A stretch of 64,000 nt of DNA from positions 5,498,353-5,562,352 of the forward strand of contig OZ022244.1 of assembly GCA_963978895.1 (NCBI GenBank), given 5' to 3'. The notes beneath the pieces were generated by a model. It was not told where the DNA came from, searched no databases, and saw nothing but the letters and a program-made list of their open reading frames with translations. Positions within the stretch are counted from its first letter, which is position 1; each line of letters starts with the position of its first letter. The position numbers and the translations under genes were made by a program. Below, piece after piece: positions 13,154 through 23,086 of this stretch. The stretch comes from Erpobdella octoculata. Its lineage: Eukaryota; Annelida; Clitellata; Hirudinida; Erpobdellidae.

Positions 13154-13960
13154 ATGTCTCGCAAGACATTAAAATCAGAAAATATTATGCTGGAAGAACA
13201 AAACTTGGAGTCTTTGGCTGAAAAGTTGAAGGAAAAATTGTTGCCAACTCTTATAGTAGAACTCAGGAAATTCATTAACGAGGCGATAATGAGGAATGTA
13301 ACTGAGGCAGTTAAAACTGAACTTAAACCATACGTCAAAGAATTGAATAGAGTTAGTGAAGAGAACAAGTTTTTAAGCCTCAGAGTTGAGCAGTTGGAGG
13401 CCCAGTCAAGAGCAAATAACCTTGTAATTCATGGTTTGCCGGAGTCAACCTATGCAGAGGCCTCAACAAATGCTGAGGCGGATAATACTGAAAAGGCTCC
13501 TTCACGAAGAAATACAATTCAATGTATCTTGAAATGCTGCAACTCAAAGCTCGGTGTCGCCGTCTCTGAAAATGATATCTCCGCCGGATTTAGAATACCA
13601 GGCATCAAAAATGCGCCCCGTCCAATTGTTGTTACCTTTACTTCGAAGTCCATTAGAGACAAGGTTTACATTTCAAGAAAATTACTACGCAAACAGGATG
13701 GTGGCCCCAGGATCTACATCAATAAACACTTGACAAAGGGAAGCTCAGGTCTTTTTGCAAAGGGAAGAGCCTTGCTCAGAGAGAGAAAGATAGCCTCTGT
13801 CTGGACCCTGAATGGTAATGTCTATGTCAAGAGGAATGAATCTGACAGACCATTGAGGATATCTTCCCAATTTTTACACCTAAACTGTAAAGTTTATCGC
13901 CCAAACGTCGATAAACATTTTACAAATGTTAGAAAGAAAAACCCGAGACCGATGTTTTGA
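13154..13960 (+). CDS. LINE ORF1-like protein, apparently intact
   Basis: This 268-codon ORF begins MSRKTLKSENIMLEE. Residues 10-85 form a charged, heptad-like coiled coil. SRANNLVIHGLPES (about residue 90) marks the start of the RNA-binding core of LINE ORF1 proteins, followed by an RRM-like stretch (RPIVVTFTSKSIRDKVYISRKL) and a basic C-terminal domain ending in NVRKKNPRPMF. The length suits ORF1 of CR1/L2-like LINEs. ORF1 proteins bind the element RNA and act as chaperones. No ORF2 follows, so the copy is 3'-truncated or internally deleted. It sits in an intron of the predicted EGF gene. Confidence 0.75.
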   Translation: MSRKTLKSENIMLEEQNLESLAEKLKEKLLPTLIVELRKFINEAIMRNVTEAVKTELKPYVKELNRVSEENKFLSLRVEQLEAQSRANNLVIHGLPESTYAEASTNAEADNTEKAPSRRNTIQCILKCCNSKLGVAVSENDISAGFRIPGIKNAPRPIVVTFTSKSIRDKVYISRKLLRKQDGGPRIYINKHLTKGSSGLFAKGRALLRERKIASVWTLNGNVYVKRNESDRPLRISSQFLHLNCKVYRPNVDKHFTNVRKKNPRPMF

Positions 13961-14179
13961 TAAATTTAATAAACTAAAACAACACCAATTCAACTTCAAC
14001 GATTCAAACCCGGGACCGAGACGCTTAACGACCGCTACAGTCTCTTTTGTACTGAGCAAGCAGACGCCCCGCGAAACATTCCAACCAATCATATTGATAC
14101 ACGCAGCATTCATACGTTCAAAACTACATATATCATTATCATCATCACCATCACCGGAATCGTAAGGGTACAACTCTTA
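13961..14179. other. Non-coding stretch with a possible tRNA-like piece
   Basis: On the minus strand GGTCCCGGGTTTGAATC (about 14021-14005) resembles a tRNA B box, but no full tRNA or SINE can be built around it. Nothing else recognised. Confidence 0.3.
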
Positions 14180-14420
14180 CAATGGCATAAACAGATTGAC
14201 TATTGATCATGCACTTGGTCGTCCTAGAGATATAAATCAACGCGTTTTTTCAGAAGTTTGATATGATGGCCAAGATCACATGACTGCTCATGGAGGCATG
14301 CAGTGACAATGCGGAGTGTGTAGAAAAAAAGCTACACAGGTATGTAGCAAATGTAGCATTGGACATCATTTGTTGTGTTTTGCAGCTTTCCATTATTGGG
14401 GCAGCAACAATTATTGATTA
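14180..14420 (+). pseudogene. piggyBac-like transposase, C-terminal zinc-binding remnant
   Basis: The frame includes DGQDHMTAHGGMQ, a stop, then QCGVCRKKATQVCSKC, then GHHLLCFAAFHYW and a final stop near 14420. The C-x2-C, C-x2-C, H and C-x4-H spacing is that of the cysteine-rich domain ending piggyBac-family transposases. At least two stops interrupt it. No DDD catalytic core is present nearby. Confidence 0.6.
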
Positions 14421-14640
14421 ACTTAAATTGTTTTAAACTTCAATTTTTTAAGTTTTACCTTTGTTATTGTTTGTGACAGTCCAAAAGTAACTAATAAACT
14501 AATATGCATATGATCTTTGGGTTTTTACATATTATTATTTTTTACATTTTTATCAATATTTAAATTGAGATATCTTGTTTAGGGCACTAAACCAATAAAA
14601 CATCAGATAATTAAAAAATCCAAAATCTCAGGCAGTAATG
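14421..14640. other. Non-coding stretch
   Basis: AT-rich; nothing recognised. Confidence 0.5.
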
Positions 14641-15780
14641 GGTTAAGATAAAAGCTAAAAAAAAAGTAGAAAAGAAATAAGCGTCATCAGCATACATTTG
14701 ACTATTGAGAGATTAAGAAGATATACTATAAAGATGTTCACAAATATATAGAATAAACAATAAAGGGCCAAAGATAGAGCTTTGAAAAACACCATGATTT
14801 AAAGATACAACAGTAGATTTACAAGATTCAATAGATACATGAGAAGATGAACTCCGCCTCGCTAATTGCGAGCCAGTCCCAAGCCTGGATAAAGGAGGAG
14901 GGACAGCTAAAAGGATCAAACTTAGATCCACGACAGGAAGCATTTAGGTGCTTCCTACATACAGCTATTTCAGTCTTAAAACACTTGGTGTAAAGGACTA
15001 TAAACTATTATAAAAAAAAAAAAAAAAAAAAAATACATGAGAAGATCTACCAGATAGATATGAATTAACCCACAAGAGTGATTCTGCAGTTATTTAAAAA
15101 AACTATCAAGTACATAAAATAACAGTGAGAGATCAACTGTATCAAATGCAGATGAAAAATCAAGTAAATAAAGAAAAGTAGAGGCCAAAGTCAGATCATA
15201 ATAGAGTTTAAATATATTAATTTCAGTAGAATGGCCAGATCTAAAGTCAAATTGTGAAAAAGGAAGAAATGAGAAAGTAGTTAGATAAACATTTATTTGT
15301 TCCTATACATTTTTTATGATTTCAGAGATATAAAATAGATTAGAGACAGGCCCATAGCTAGATAAAAAAAAACATCAAGATAGGCATTTTCAATAGTAGA
15401 AATTATAGAAAAGGACTTGAAAACAGAAGGAAACACAGATGTAAATAAAGATAAATTATTTAAATAAGGTAAGATTGAATGAAAAAGAGAAGTTTTTTTT
15501 TAAAGATAAGAGTGGAAATAACATCCAAAATGCAAGTAGAAGAAACCATACAGTTAATTGGTTTAGTAAAAAAGTCTAGTTGATAGGAAGGAAAAAATTA
15601 AAATTTCAGTCGAAAATTTAGAGAACATAAGAGTTTGACTATTATTAGAAAATCTCATGTTATAGATTTTAGTAGTTAGAAAATTGTGTCAGTCATCAAG
15701 AAAGAAAAAGGAAGGAGGAGATTTTTTATTAAGGAGTTTAGACCGAGAAAACCACATATTTTTACAGTTAAAAACAAGAA
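14641..15780 (-). mobile_element. Degenerate LINE reverse transcriptase, split by a SINE
   Basis: On the minus strand scattered frames give QFDFRSGHSTE, then FLYLLDFSSAFDTVD (about 15195-15150, first catalytic Asp), a (Y)LVDLLM region, and after the SINE insertion HGVFQSSIFGPLLFILYI (about 14800-14745) and QMYADDAYF (near 14700-14685, the FADD-type box). These are the CR1/L2-type RT motifs in the right order. Multiple stops and frameshifts make it inactive. The SINE at 14849-15032 separates the palm motifs with a 14-bp target duplication. Confidence 0.7.
14835..15046 (+). mobile_element. SINE-X retroposon with 14-bp target-site duplication
   Basis: The copy (14849-15032) starts GAACTCCGCC and ends in a poly(A) run. 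It is flanked by exact ATACATGAGAAGAT repeats at 14835-14848 and 15033-15046, so it moved by target-primed reverse transcription. Its head can fold into a CUCC/GGAG closing stem holding two hairpins, CUCGC/GCGAG and CCAG/CUGG. I see no ORF and no clear tRNA A/B boxes. Related copies at 27288-27490 and 41508-41826 are tandem. The CCAAGCCTGGATAAAGGAGG core resembles sequences I associate with 5' regions of RTE-type LINEs, but this is from memory. Confidence 0.8.
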
Positions 15781-15789
15781 CAATAGATT

Positions 15790-16600
15790 TTCTCAAAAAA
15801 GAAGAATGCTTGTCAAAGATAATTTTATGGCATAGTTTAAGATGGTAGTGCCACTCATAACAAGAACTCTTAGAGAGTTTAGAACGATAAGCTTGCTCAG
15901 TTTTACGTGCAGATTGTTTGCATGAGCAAAATCACAAATAACATCTTCAAATGACATTTCCCGCATTAAATCATTTTCAATTGAAAGAAATGCCAGAAAT
16001 GACAATCGTTCTTGTCCCATCGTTAACCAAAGATAATTTTTAATAAGTTTCAGCAGGACCGTCGAGAGTGGGGGGGGTGGGCAAAGGGGGCAATTGCACA
16101 GGGGCCCGGAGCAGTGCAAAGGGCCCAGGCTATTGACCATTTATATATTTATCGTAAATTGCTTTTAGGCTTCATTTCATCAATTATTTCCAAAGTAACA
16201 TCGTTTTCGTATTCTGTACAAAAAGCTCTGCACATTTGTTCAATTTGTGAATCTGAAAGTTAAAAAAATAACCACAGAAAACTGATTGTATTGCTGATAG
16301 ATTGGGCTATAGAAAATTTGTGTTAATCCACCAATAACGCAATCAACAAATCTATAAAAAACATCAAATTTAAATTTGATCGTTTTATTATTATCAATTT
16401 GTTGCCCGTTGTTTGTTCCAGAAATTTTGTCAAAAAATACGTTTCTTTTTTTAACTCTTAGTTCTGGTTTTTCTTTGTCTGTTGGCAAATCTGATGTCAT
16501 GGCTTCGACAACAAGTTTTGATTCTGACAACAGATTATCCCAAAGATCCCTAAACTGTTTAACATCATTAAGCAAGTTTGCAGTATTTTTTACTTATATG
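15790..16600 (-). pseudogene. hAT transposase fragment (ZMYM/ZBED-like)
   Basis: Read on the minus strand, 16575-16240 encodes LLSESKLVVEAMTSDLPTDK, RVKKRN and FKFDVFYRFVDCVIGGLTQ. A shifted frame near 16260-16180 gives SDSQIEQMCRAF. The segment 16060-15900 gives QERLSFLAFLSIENDLMRE and FEDVICDFAHA. These are the middle and C-terminal dimerisation parts of hAT-superfamily transposases. A G-rich patch (16061-16100) interrupts. The BED finger and first catalytic block are absent. Confidence 0.65.
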
Positions 16601-17475
16601 TAAAACATATATATAAATATATAAATGGTCCATGGCCTAGGCCCTGTGTATCTTTCAACAGAATTAAGATGACAGAAGAAAAGATGATACAAATTACTTT
16701 AGGGAAAAAAACTGAAGAGTGGAACACTGTTGTTAAAAGAAATGTGGACAAAGATCTGAAGGCAATAAATGAAAAAGTGAAAAAAGTAGAGGAATCAATT
16801 GAACGCAATAAAGAAGAGAAAAAACTGAGAAAAAAAATAACATTATCTTACATCGATTGGCTGAAAAAGAAGACATGGAGCACGGTGAGAGAATAGATGA
16901 AGACAGAAGAATGGTGTTAAGCCTCTTGAATGATGTTTTGGAGGTTCCCTGCGATGAAAAATTGGACATAAAAACATCTACAGATTAGGAAAATACAAAG
17001 AAGGAGAAAAGGATAGACCGTTACTTATAGAGTTCCGTAATGTTACAATCGAAAACAGAGCTCTAGAGTCATTGTCCAGACTTTAAAAACCAGAAGAAAA
17101 ATTCAAGAGAACAGTGCAGAAAGCTGGTTGAACAATGCAGAGAGAAGCAGAATGGAGAAACAACGGGAAACTGGCTATACAAGGTAAAGGGCTTGCCGGG
17201 GGACATGAGGATAGTAAAGCTGAAAAGAAACTGAATAAAGTGGAGCATGGTGAAAAGAAGGTGGCACTCAAAAAAATGGAAAGAAGAAACAATGAAAAGA
17301 AAGATAGGAGAAATTTGACTACGGTGGACGAAGGCAAAAAAATATGTAAATGTTTTTATGCTAATGTAAGAAGTCTGGCTAATAGGAGAAAAATGGCTGA
17401 ATTGGAAATATATGTGAGAAATGAAAACCCAGATATTATTGGCTTAACAGAAACCTGGACAAACAATAAAATGAG

Positions 17476-19134
17476 TAAGCATCTGCGTCCTGATATCGTT
17501 ATCTCAAATTCAATCGAGATTTCAAAACGATACGGGAGATCCCGTATCGCCATTGAAACGATACAGCCTGCGGAAGAAGTCTCGTATCGATATAAATAGC
17601 GATACTTAAAATTTGGTTCCCGAATAAAGTCCCGAAACAATATCGAGATTTTTAAAAAATATTTTCTAATAAATAACGAAAGTCATACATATTTAATTAA
17701 CGATTGTCACAACTGTGAATATTTGCAATTGATTCATCAACATTGATTAATTAATCTACCTATTGACAGAAGTTTATAACTATTATCATCCCCACTTTAA
17801 ATTCGGTTTTCCAGACAGCCTGTAGCTCCATTATTTACTATTTTTAGTCTGGGAACCGGCAGCAAAAAAGCCACGCTCCTCTTAGGCTGCTTGTCGACCT
17901 CTGCATACTACTGATACTACAAGCCCTACAAGGCAATCGTACTCGCTGACATCAATGACTATTATTATTAATGAGAATAATGAGTAATGTAATAGTAATG
18001 ATCATTCTATGTTTATGTTTTGGTTTAGTCTGTTTCATAAATTTATTTTTTCAAATTTGTTACATAGAATTGGAATGATTATTTTAGTGTTTCGATATCC
18101 GTAATTGACCGTAATAGTAGCTCATCTAAGATATATCTTTATAATCTCGATGATATTCTTGGTTGTGTGTGAGTATGTGTGTGCCACCTGTAGTGTGCAC
18201 GATAGTGCCGTAGCCCGTATCGTCTGCAGCTGGAATTCGAAACTTTCTCAGCTTCTTTCTTGCTATTGCTAACCGCATTCGCCATCGCCTATAAATAAAC
18301 ACGTTGGGTTTTTTTTCCCTTTCTTAATTCTTGCATAGAGGCACTTTCTCGTGTTTGTCATCATTATCATGCCGCGTCACCTGGGTCAAATCTGGGAGTA
18401 CTTTGAGGAAGAGACGGTCACGCAGAAAGTCAATGACAAAGATGTAGAAGTAAATCTTGCCAGATGCAAAGACTGCGGGAAACAGTATCATTTTAATTTA
18501 ATCTTAGTAATCTAGTAATCTCAATCTCAGTAATCTGCAATCTATTTCTATCTCTATTGGTTTTTCCACTTTCACTATTGAATTGCCTAAATATGTCGTT
18601 CTTTTGGTGTGCTAGAAGGTTTTCTACTTTTCAATTATTTGAAAAAATAATTTTAGTTTTTCTTTTCATCGGCAAGTAAAATCATTTAATTAAATTGATA
18701 AACTACCGCATAATGCGTACTAAATAAAGTAAATAAATACTTACTATCGGCGGTAGCGTTTTATTTAGAATCTAAATTTAGACAAATAGATGAACCGAAA
18801 CTAAACAAATGAAACTTATATCAAGTTGTAAAATAAATTAAATTTGGTAAATTTTTATAAATTTTGAATTTTTTTAATATTTGTATATTTTTTTCAATGA
18901 ATTCCTTTAATGTAGTTATTAATATTGTCTGTCGCGTATTGTTCATCATTCTATGTTATCTCGTTTCATTCGAGACAAAATTTCCACTTCAGTCGAGATC
19001 CCGATATCGTATCGTATCGATATCGTATCGTTATTGTTCGAGGCGTCTCGTATCGTATCGTTTAATTCGAGGCAAATTTCAGAAATCGTATCGTATCGTA
19101 TCGTTCCAAAAAAATAACGGGACGCAGGAGCTTA
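17476..19134 (+). mobile_element. hAT-A element copy 1, complete, with 8-bp target duplication
   Basis: Terminal inverted repeats read TAAGCATCTGCGTCCTG at the left and, inward from 19134, TAAGCTCCTGCGTCCCG at the right. The flanks AAAATGAG (17468-17475) and AAAATCAG (19135-19142) match at 7 of 8 positions, the TSD size of hAT transposons. Both subterminal regions are packed with palindromic CGATACG/CGTATCG motifs. The only coding trace is a BED-finger N-terminus at 18369-18515. At 1659 bp without a catalytic core it is a non-autonomous deletion derivative. Other copies: 44498-45562 and 51323-52730. Confidence 0.9.
18369..18515 (+). pseudogene. hAT transposase N-terminal BED-finger remnant
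   Basis: A 48-codon ORF from an ATG reads MPRHLGQIWEYFEEE and then ARCKDCGKQYHF before a stop. W-x-YFEE followed by C-x2-C is the first half of a BED zinc finger; the H-x-H half is gone. The copy at about 44780-44650 (minus strand) keeps the same text with a one-base deletion (GACGTCACG for GACGGTCACG). This indicates the shared deletion happened in the source element. Confidence 0.7.
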
Positions 19135-19530
19135 AAAATCAGTGATGATGAACTAAAGTTAGTAGGCTATGATATGTTTAGAAAAGCAAGAGAAAATCAA
19201 AAGAATACTGGCCATGGTGCTGGGGGTGTACTGTTGTATGTGAAAAATGATTTGAATACAGTGCAAAGAGAGGACCTAAACAACAGAAAATTTAAAGAAA
19301 GCGTGTGGTGTGAATTGAAGCTGAAAACATATAAATTAATAATTGGGGTTTGCTACAGAACTCCGAGTTCTAATGAAGATGCAGACAAAGGATTGTGTGA
19401 ATTGATTTCCAAGGCAAATGAAAAGCCAGTGATTATTATAGCAGATTTTAATTACCACGTTAATTGGGATACTCTTGAGGGTTAGACACACAAAGACGAG
19501 CAATTTCTACACTTCATTAATGATGAATTT

Positions 19531-20454
19531 TTGACACAGCTGATCAGAGCACCAACAAGAGGAAGAAATACTCTTGACTTATTATTAACTTCGGAAGAAA
19601 ATATAGTTGAAAATATAATAGTGGGTGAATGTTTTGGTACAAGTGACCACCAGATTATCAGATGGGATTTGACAATAAGTGATATTAAGCAAACAACATC
19701 AAAAGATGTTAGATACAACTATTTCAAGGCTGATTATGATAACATAAAAAAATGTATCCTAAATAAAAATTTAATGAGCAAAATAACTGAATTGAATGTA
19801 GAAAGTAGCTGTAAAGTGTTTATTCAAAACATGCAAGAAGTCATTGAGGGACAGGTTCCAATTCAGAAAAACTGGAATAATAAAAATCCATGGATGACGA
19901 GACTGATAATTAAAAAGCAAAGAGCAAAATGTAAAGTATGGAAAAAATATCGAGATCTAAATTGTACCATTGGAAGGGATAATTCAAACACAGAAAAATT
20001 AAAGGAATTAAAAGAAAAATACAAAAAGAAAAGAAATGAAGTGAAAAAAACAATTAAAATGGCCATATTGGAGTATGAACAGAAACTAGCAAACAATATA
20101 AAAATGGATTGCAAAGGTTTTTACAAATATGTGAAAAGAAGACAGAAGAAAAAAGACAAAGTAGGTCCATTAAAAGATGACAAAGGGCAGGTAATAACGA
20201 ACGATGAAGAAACAGCAGACATTCTAAATAACTACGTTGGATCTGGTTTTACTAAAGAAGATATCCAAAATATCCCTAAGGCTAATGATTTGTTTCAAAG
20301 TGATACAGACGAATTAATAACTGAAGTTGTTTTTACAAAAATGAAAGTTGTTGAAATGCTAAGAAAGTTGATAAAAGCCCTGGGATGGATGAGCTGCACC
20401 CAAAGTTCTTGCTTGAGGTCAGAAATGAGATCGGAGATGTGTTGGCAGAATTGA
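19531..20454 (+). CDS. LINE-A ORF2 segment: endonuclease C-terminus and linker
   Basis: The 307-codon frame begins with QLIRAPTRGRNTLDLLLTSE and GTSDHQIIRWDL (the SDH catalytic motif of APE-type endonucleases). It runs through the basic linker (NPWMTRLIIKKQRAKCKVW, YKYVKRRQKKKDKVGPLKD) and continues toward the RT until a frameshift near 20385, after which the codons are out of frame. The upstream part of the endonuclease is in the same LINE, across the stop at 19483. Confidence 0.8.
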   Translation: MTQLIRAPTRGRNTLDLLLTSEENIVENIIVGECFGTSDHQIIRWDLTISDIKQTTSKDVRYNYFKADYDNIKKCILNKNLMSKITELNVESSCKVFIQNMQEVIEGQVPIQKNWNNKNPWMTRLIIKKQRAKCKVWKKYRDLNCTIGRDNSNTEKLKELKEKYKKKRNEVKKTIKMAILEYEQKLANNIKMDCKGFYKYVKRRQKKKDKVGPLKDDKGQVITNDEETADILNNYVGSGFTKEDIQNIPKANDLFQSDTDELITEVVFTKMKVVEMLRKLIKALGWMSCTQSSCLRSEMRSEMCWQN

Positions 20455-21236
20455 TGAATAGGTCAATGCAAACTGGGGAGGTCCCGCAGGACTGGAGGGA
20501 TGCTGTTGTGGTGCCACTGTTCAAAAAAGGCAACAGAAGCGATGTATGCAATTACAGACCAGTTAGTCTTACCAGTATTGCTTGCAAAATTATGGAAAAA
20601 ATGATCAAAAATGAAATTGTGATTCATCTGGAGAAATATAAATTAATTAAAGATAGTCAGCATGGATTTGTGAAGAAAAAATCATCTTTGTCAAATTTGT
20701 TGGATTTTTTTGAGGAGGTTTATGGAGGTATGGATGCATGTCAGTCAGTGGATGTGATTTATTTAGATTTTGCCAAGGCCTTCGACACGGTTCCTCATCA
20801 AAGGTTGTCTTCAAAGTTGAAACCAGTTGGTATTGTTGGTAATCTGTTAAGGTGGATAGACTGTTGGTTGCTGGATAGAAGACAAAAAGTGGGAGTGAGA
20901 GGAAGTTTCTCGAAATGGATGAAAATAACCAGTGGAGTGCATCAGAGAATTCAGTTCAAGTTGGGTCTGATGGTATACAAGTGCCTCCACCACACGGCTC
21001 CGGTCTACCTGCAGCAATTGTGTGTACCGATCTCAACGCTTGCTGGTCGGTCCCACCTCCGATCGGCGGCGGCTGGCGACTTGTTCGTTCCATCGTCAAA
21101 GACAACGACTCTCGGCAGGCGCGGATTCTCCACTGCTGGTCCAGTTGTTTGGAACAGCCTATCTGCTGACCTGAGGAATCCAGCTTTGGACCTCGGCGGT
21201 TTCAGGAAGCTGCTTAAGACCGAACTTTATTCCTAA
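20385..21236 (+). CDS. LINE-A RT N-terminal half fused in frame to the tail of another LINE
   Basis: Codons 1-186 are family A RT: VVVPLFKKGNRSDVCNYRPV, DSQHGFVKKKSSL and the catalytic VIYLDFAKAFDTVPHQRL, up to ITSGVHQ. At about 20945 the frame switches without a stop to RIQFKLGLMVYKCLHHTAPV, then FSTAGPVVWNSLSADLRN, then LLKTELYS and a stop. This is the C-terminal end of a different CR1/L2-type LINE. The chimera lacks the second catalytic box (FADD), so it is not an active RT; the in-frame join is most simply coincidence. Confidence 0.8.
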   Translation: MDELHPKFLLEVRNEIGDVLAELMNRSMQTGEVPQDWRDAVVVPLFKKGNRSDVCNYRPVSLTSIACKIMEKMIKNEIVIHLEKYKLIKDSQHGFVKKKSSLSNLLDFFEEVYGGMDACQSVDVIYLDFAKAFDTVPHQRLSSKLKPVGIVGNLLRWIDCWLLDRRQKVGVRGSFSKWMKITSGVHQRIQFKLGLMVYKCLHHTAPVYLQQLCVPISTLAGRSHLRSAAAGDLFVPSSKTTTLGRRGFSTAGPVVWNSLSADLRNPALDLGGFRKLLKTELYS

Positions 21237-21318
21237 ATTTATGATTTGACGCGACGCGCTTTTGTGACTTTTTAAAAAAAAGCGCATTATAAATTTACAT
21301 TTATTAATAATAATAATA
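20945..21318 (+). mobile_element. 5'-truncated CR1/L2-like LINE tail (family C) inserted in LINE-A
   Basis: About 374 bp encodes only the extreme C-terminus of ORF2, then a short 3' UTR (AAAGCGCATTATAAATTT) and an (AAT)n tail at 21303-21318. In the uninterrupted LINE-A copies GTGCATCA runs directly into AGGTTCTGTG; here those halves are separated and ATCA appears on both sides. It is therefore a target-primed insertion with a short duplication. A related tail is at 45198-45521. Confidence 0.8.
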
Positions 21319-21798
21319 ATCAAGGTTCTGTGCTTGGACCACTTCATTTTGTTGTCTATATAAATGACTTGATGAAGTAATAGCAGCTAAAATATCAAAA
21401 TTTGCTGACGACACTAAATTATGCAAAACAGTGTGCAATAGTGACGATGTCGAAGTGCTGAGAAACGATCTTGTGCAGTTATTCAAATGGTCGCAGGAAT
21501 GGCAGATGCGGTTCAATGTTGACAAGTGTCATGTTATGCACATGGGTAGAAGAAATCTAAGATAGAAATACGAGTTAGAAGGGATACAGCTAAAAGAAAC
21601 GAAAGAAGAAAAAGATCTTGGCGTATTAGTAAATGAAGATGCTAAACAGTCTAGACAATGTGCAAAGGTTGCAAAGAAGGGAAACAGAATTTTGGGCATG
21701 ATCAAAAGAACCATAGTCAGCAGAGATAAAGATACAGTTTTAAGATTGTATAAATCTCTAGTTAGGCCACACTTAGAATACTGTGTGCAGGCATGGAG

Positions 21799-23086
21799 CC
21801 TGCAAAATTATGGAAAAAATGATCAAAAATGAAATTGTGATTCATCTGGAGAAATATAAATTAATTAAAGATAGTCAGCATGGATTTGTGAAGAAAAAAT
21901 CGTGTTTGTCAAATTTGTTGGATTTTTTTGAGGAGGTTTATGGAGGTATGGATGCATGTCAGTCAGTGGATGTGATTTATTTAGATTTTGCCAAGGCCTT
22001 CGACACGGTTCCTCATCAAAGGTTGTCTTCAAAGTTGAAACCAGTCAGTATTGTTGGTAATCTGTTAAGGTGGATAGACTGTTGGTTGCTGGATAGAAGA
22101 CAAAAAGTGGGAGTGAGAGGAAGTTTCTCGAAATGGATGAAAATAACCAGTGGAGTGCATCAAGGTTCTGTGCTTGGACCACTTCTTTTTGTTGTCTATA
22201 TAAATGACTTGATGAAGTAATAGCAGCTAAAATATCAAAATTTGCTGACGACACTAAATTATGCAAAACAGTGAGTAATAGTGACGATGTCGAAGTGCTG
22301 AGAAACGATCTTGTGCAGTTATTCAAATGGTCGCAGGAATGGCAGATGCGGTTCAATGTTGACAAGTGTCATGTTATGCACATGGGTAGAAGAAATCCAA
22401 GATAGAAATACGAGTTAGAAGGGATACAGCTAAAAGAAACGAAAGAAGAAAAAGATCTTGGTGTATTAGTAAATGAAGATGCTAAACAGTCTAGACAATG
22501 TGCAAAGGTTGCAAAGAAGGGAAACAGAATTTTGGGCATGATCAAAAGAACCATAGTCAGCAGAGATAAAGATACAGTTTTAAGATTGTATAAATCTCTA
22601 GTTAGGCCACACTTAGAATACTGTGTGCAGGCATGGAGCCCTTGTCTTGAAAAAGTGCAAAGACGAGCTACAAAGATGATTGCTGAGTTAAAAGGTCTGA
22701 ATTATGAACAACGTTTGAGTAGATGTAATCTGACCACATTTGAAAAGAGGAGGACTAAAGGAGACTTAATTGAGACTTACAAATTATTGAACGGATTGAT
22801 TGACCTAAATCCGGAAAGATTTTTTGAGAGATCCAGATACAAAAGTACCAGAGTGCACAACTTTAAGCTATATAAAAAAAGGGAGAGTTCAATGAAACAA
22901 AAATTCTTCAGTGCAAGGGTGACGAATGAATGGAATAAATTGGAGAATGAAGTTGTGAATGCTGAAACTGTTGAAGAATTTAAAATAAAATTATGTAAAT
23001 ATGGTTTTTAAATGTTTGATGGTGGATCTCACACACGATTATTGTTCTGATTCACTTTAAAATAAACGTTATGTTATGTTATGTTT
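21799..23086 (+). mobile_element. CR1-like LINE, family A copy 4 (duplicated RT plus 3' end)
   Basis: At 21798 the text of copy 2 (GCATGGAGCC) joins TGCAAAATTATGG, a site about 1.2 kb further upstream in the same LINE, so the RT is repeated. The frame 21783-22220 carries DVIYLDFAKAFDTV and [21 protein letters not shown] one-base deletion then moves FADDTKL to another frame, a TAG follows at about 22405, and 22532-23011 gives the thumb and C-terminus (RPHLEYC, KYGF stop). The tail AATAAACGTTATGTTATG ends it. The family C insertion present in copy 2 is absent here. Confidence 0.85.

Larger units (their letters stand above)
16669..21798 (+). mobile_element. CR1-like LINE, family A copy 2, interrupted twice
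   Basis: A long copy with ORF1 remnants (16669-17245; RPLLIEFRNV, NWLYKVKGLPGD in shifting frames). ORF2 begins with ICKCFYANVRSLANRRK (17341) and the endonuclease motif PDIIGLTETW. It is cut at 17475 by a hAT element and resumes at 19135 (VLLYVKNDLN, IGVCYRTPSS, IIIADFNYHVNWD). A stop at 19483 and a frameshift near 20385 precede the RT. The RT is then cut again at about 20945 by another LINE tail and resumes at 21319 ([11 protein letters not shown], FADDTKL). It ends at 21798, where a duplicated RT segment begins. Confidence 0.85.

Noticed and set aside
16061..16110. G-rich patch as a G-quadplex-type regulatory element
   Set aside because: It sits within a decayed hAT fragment and resembles degenerate hAT end sequence; no promoter context.
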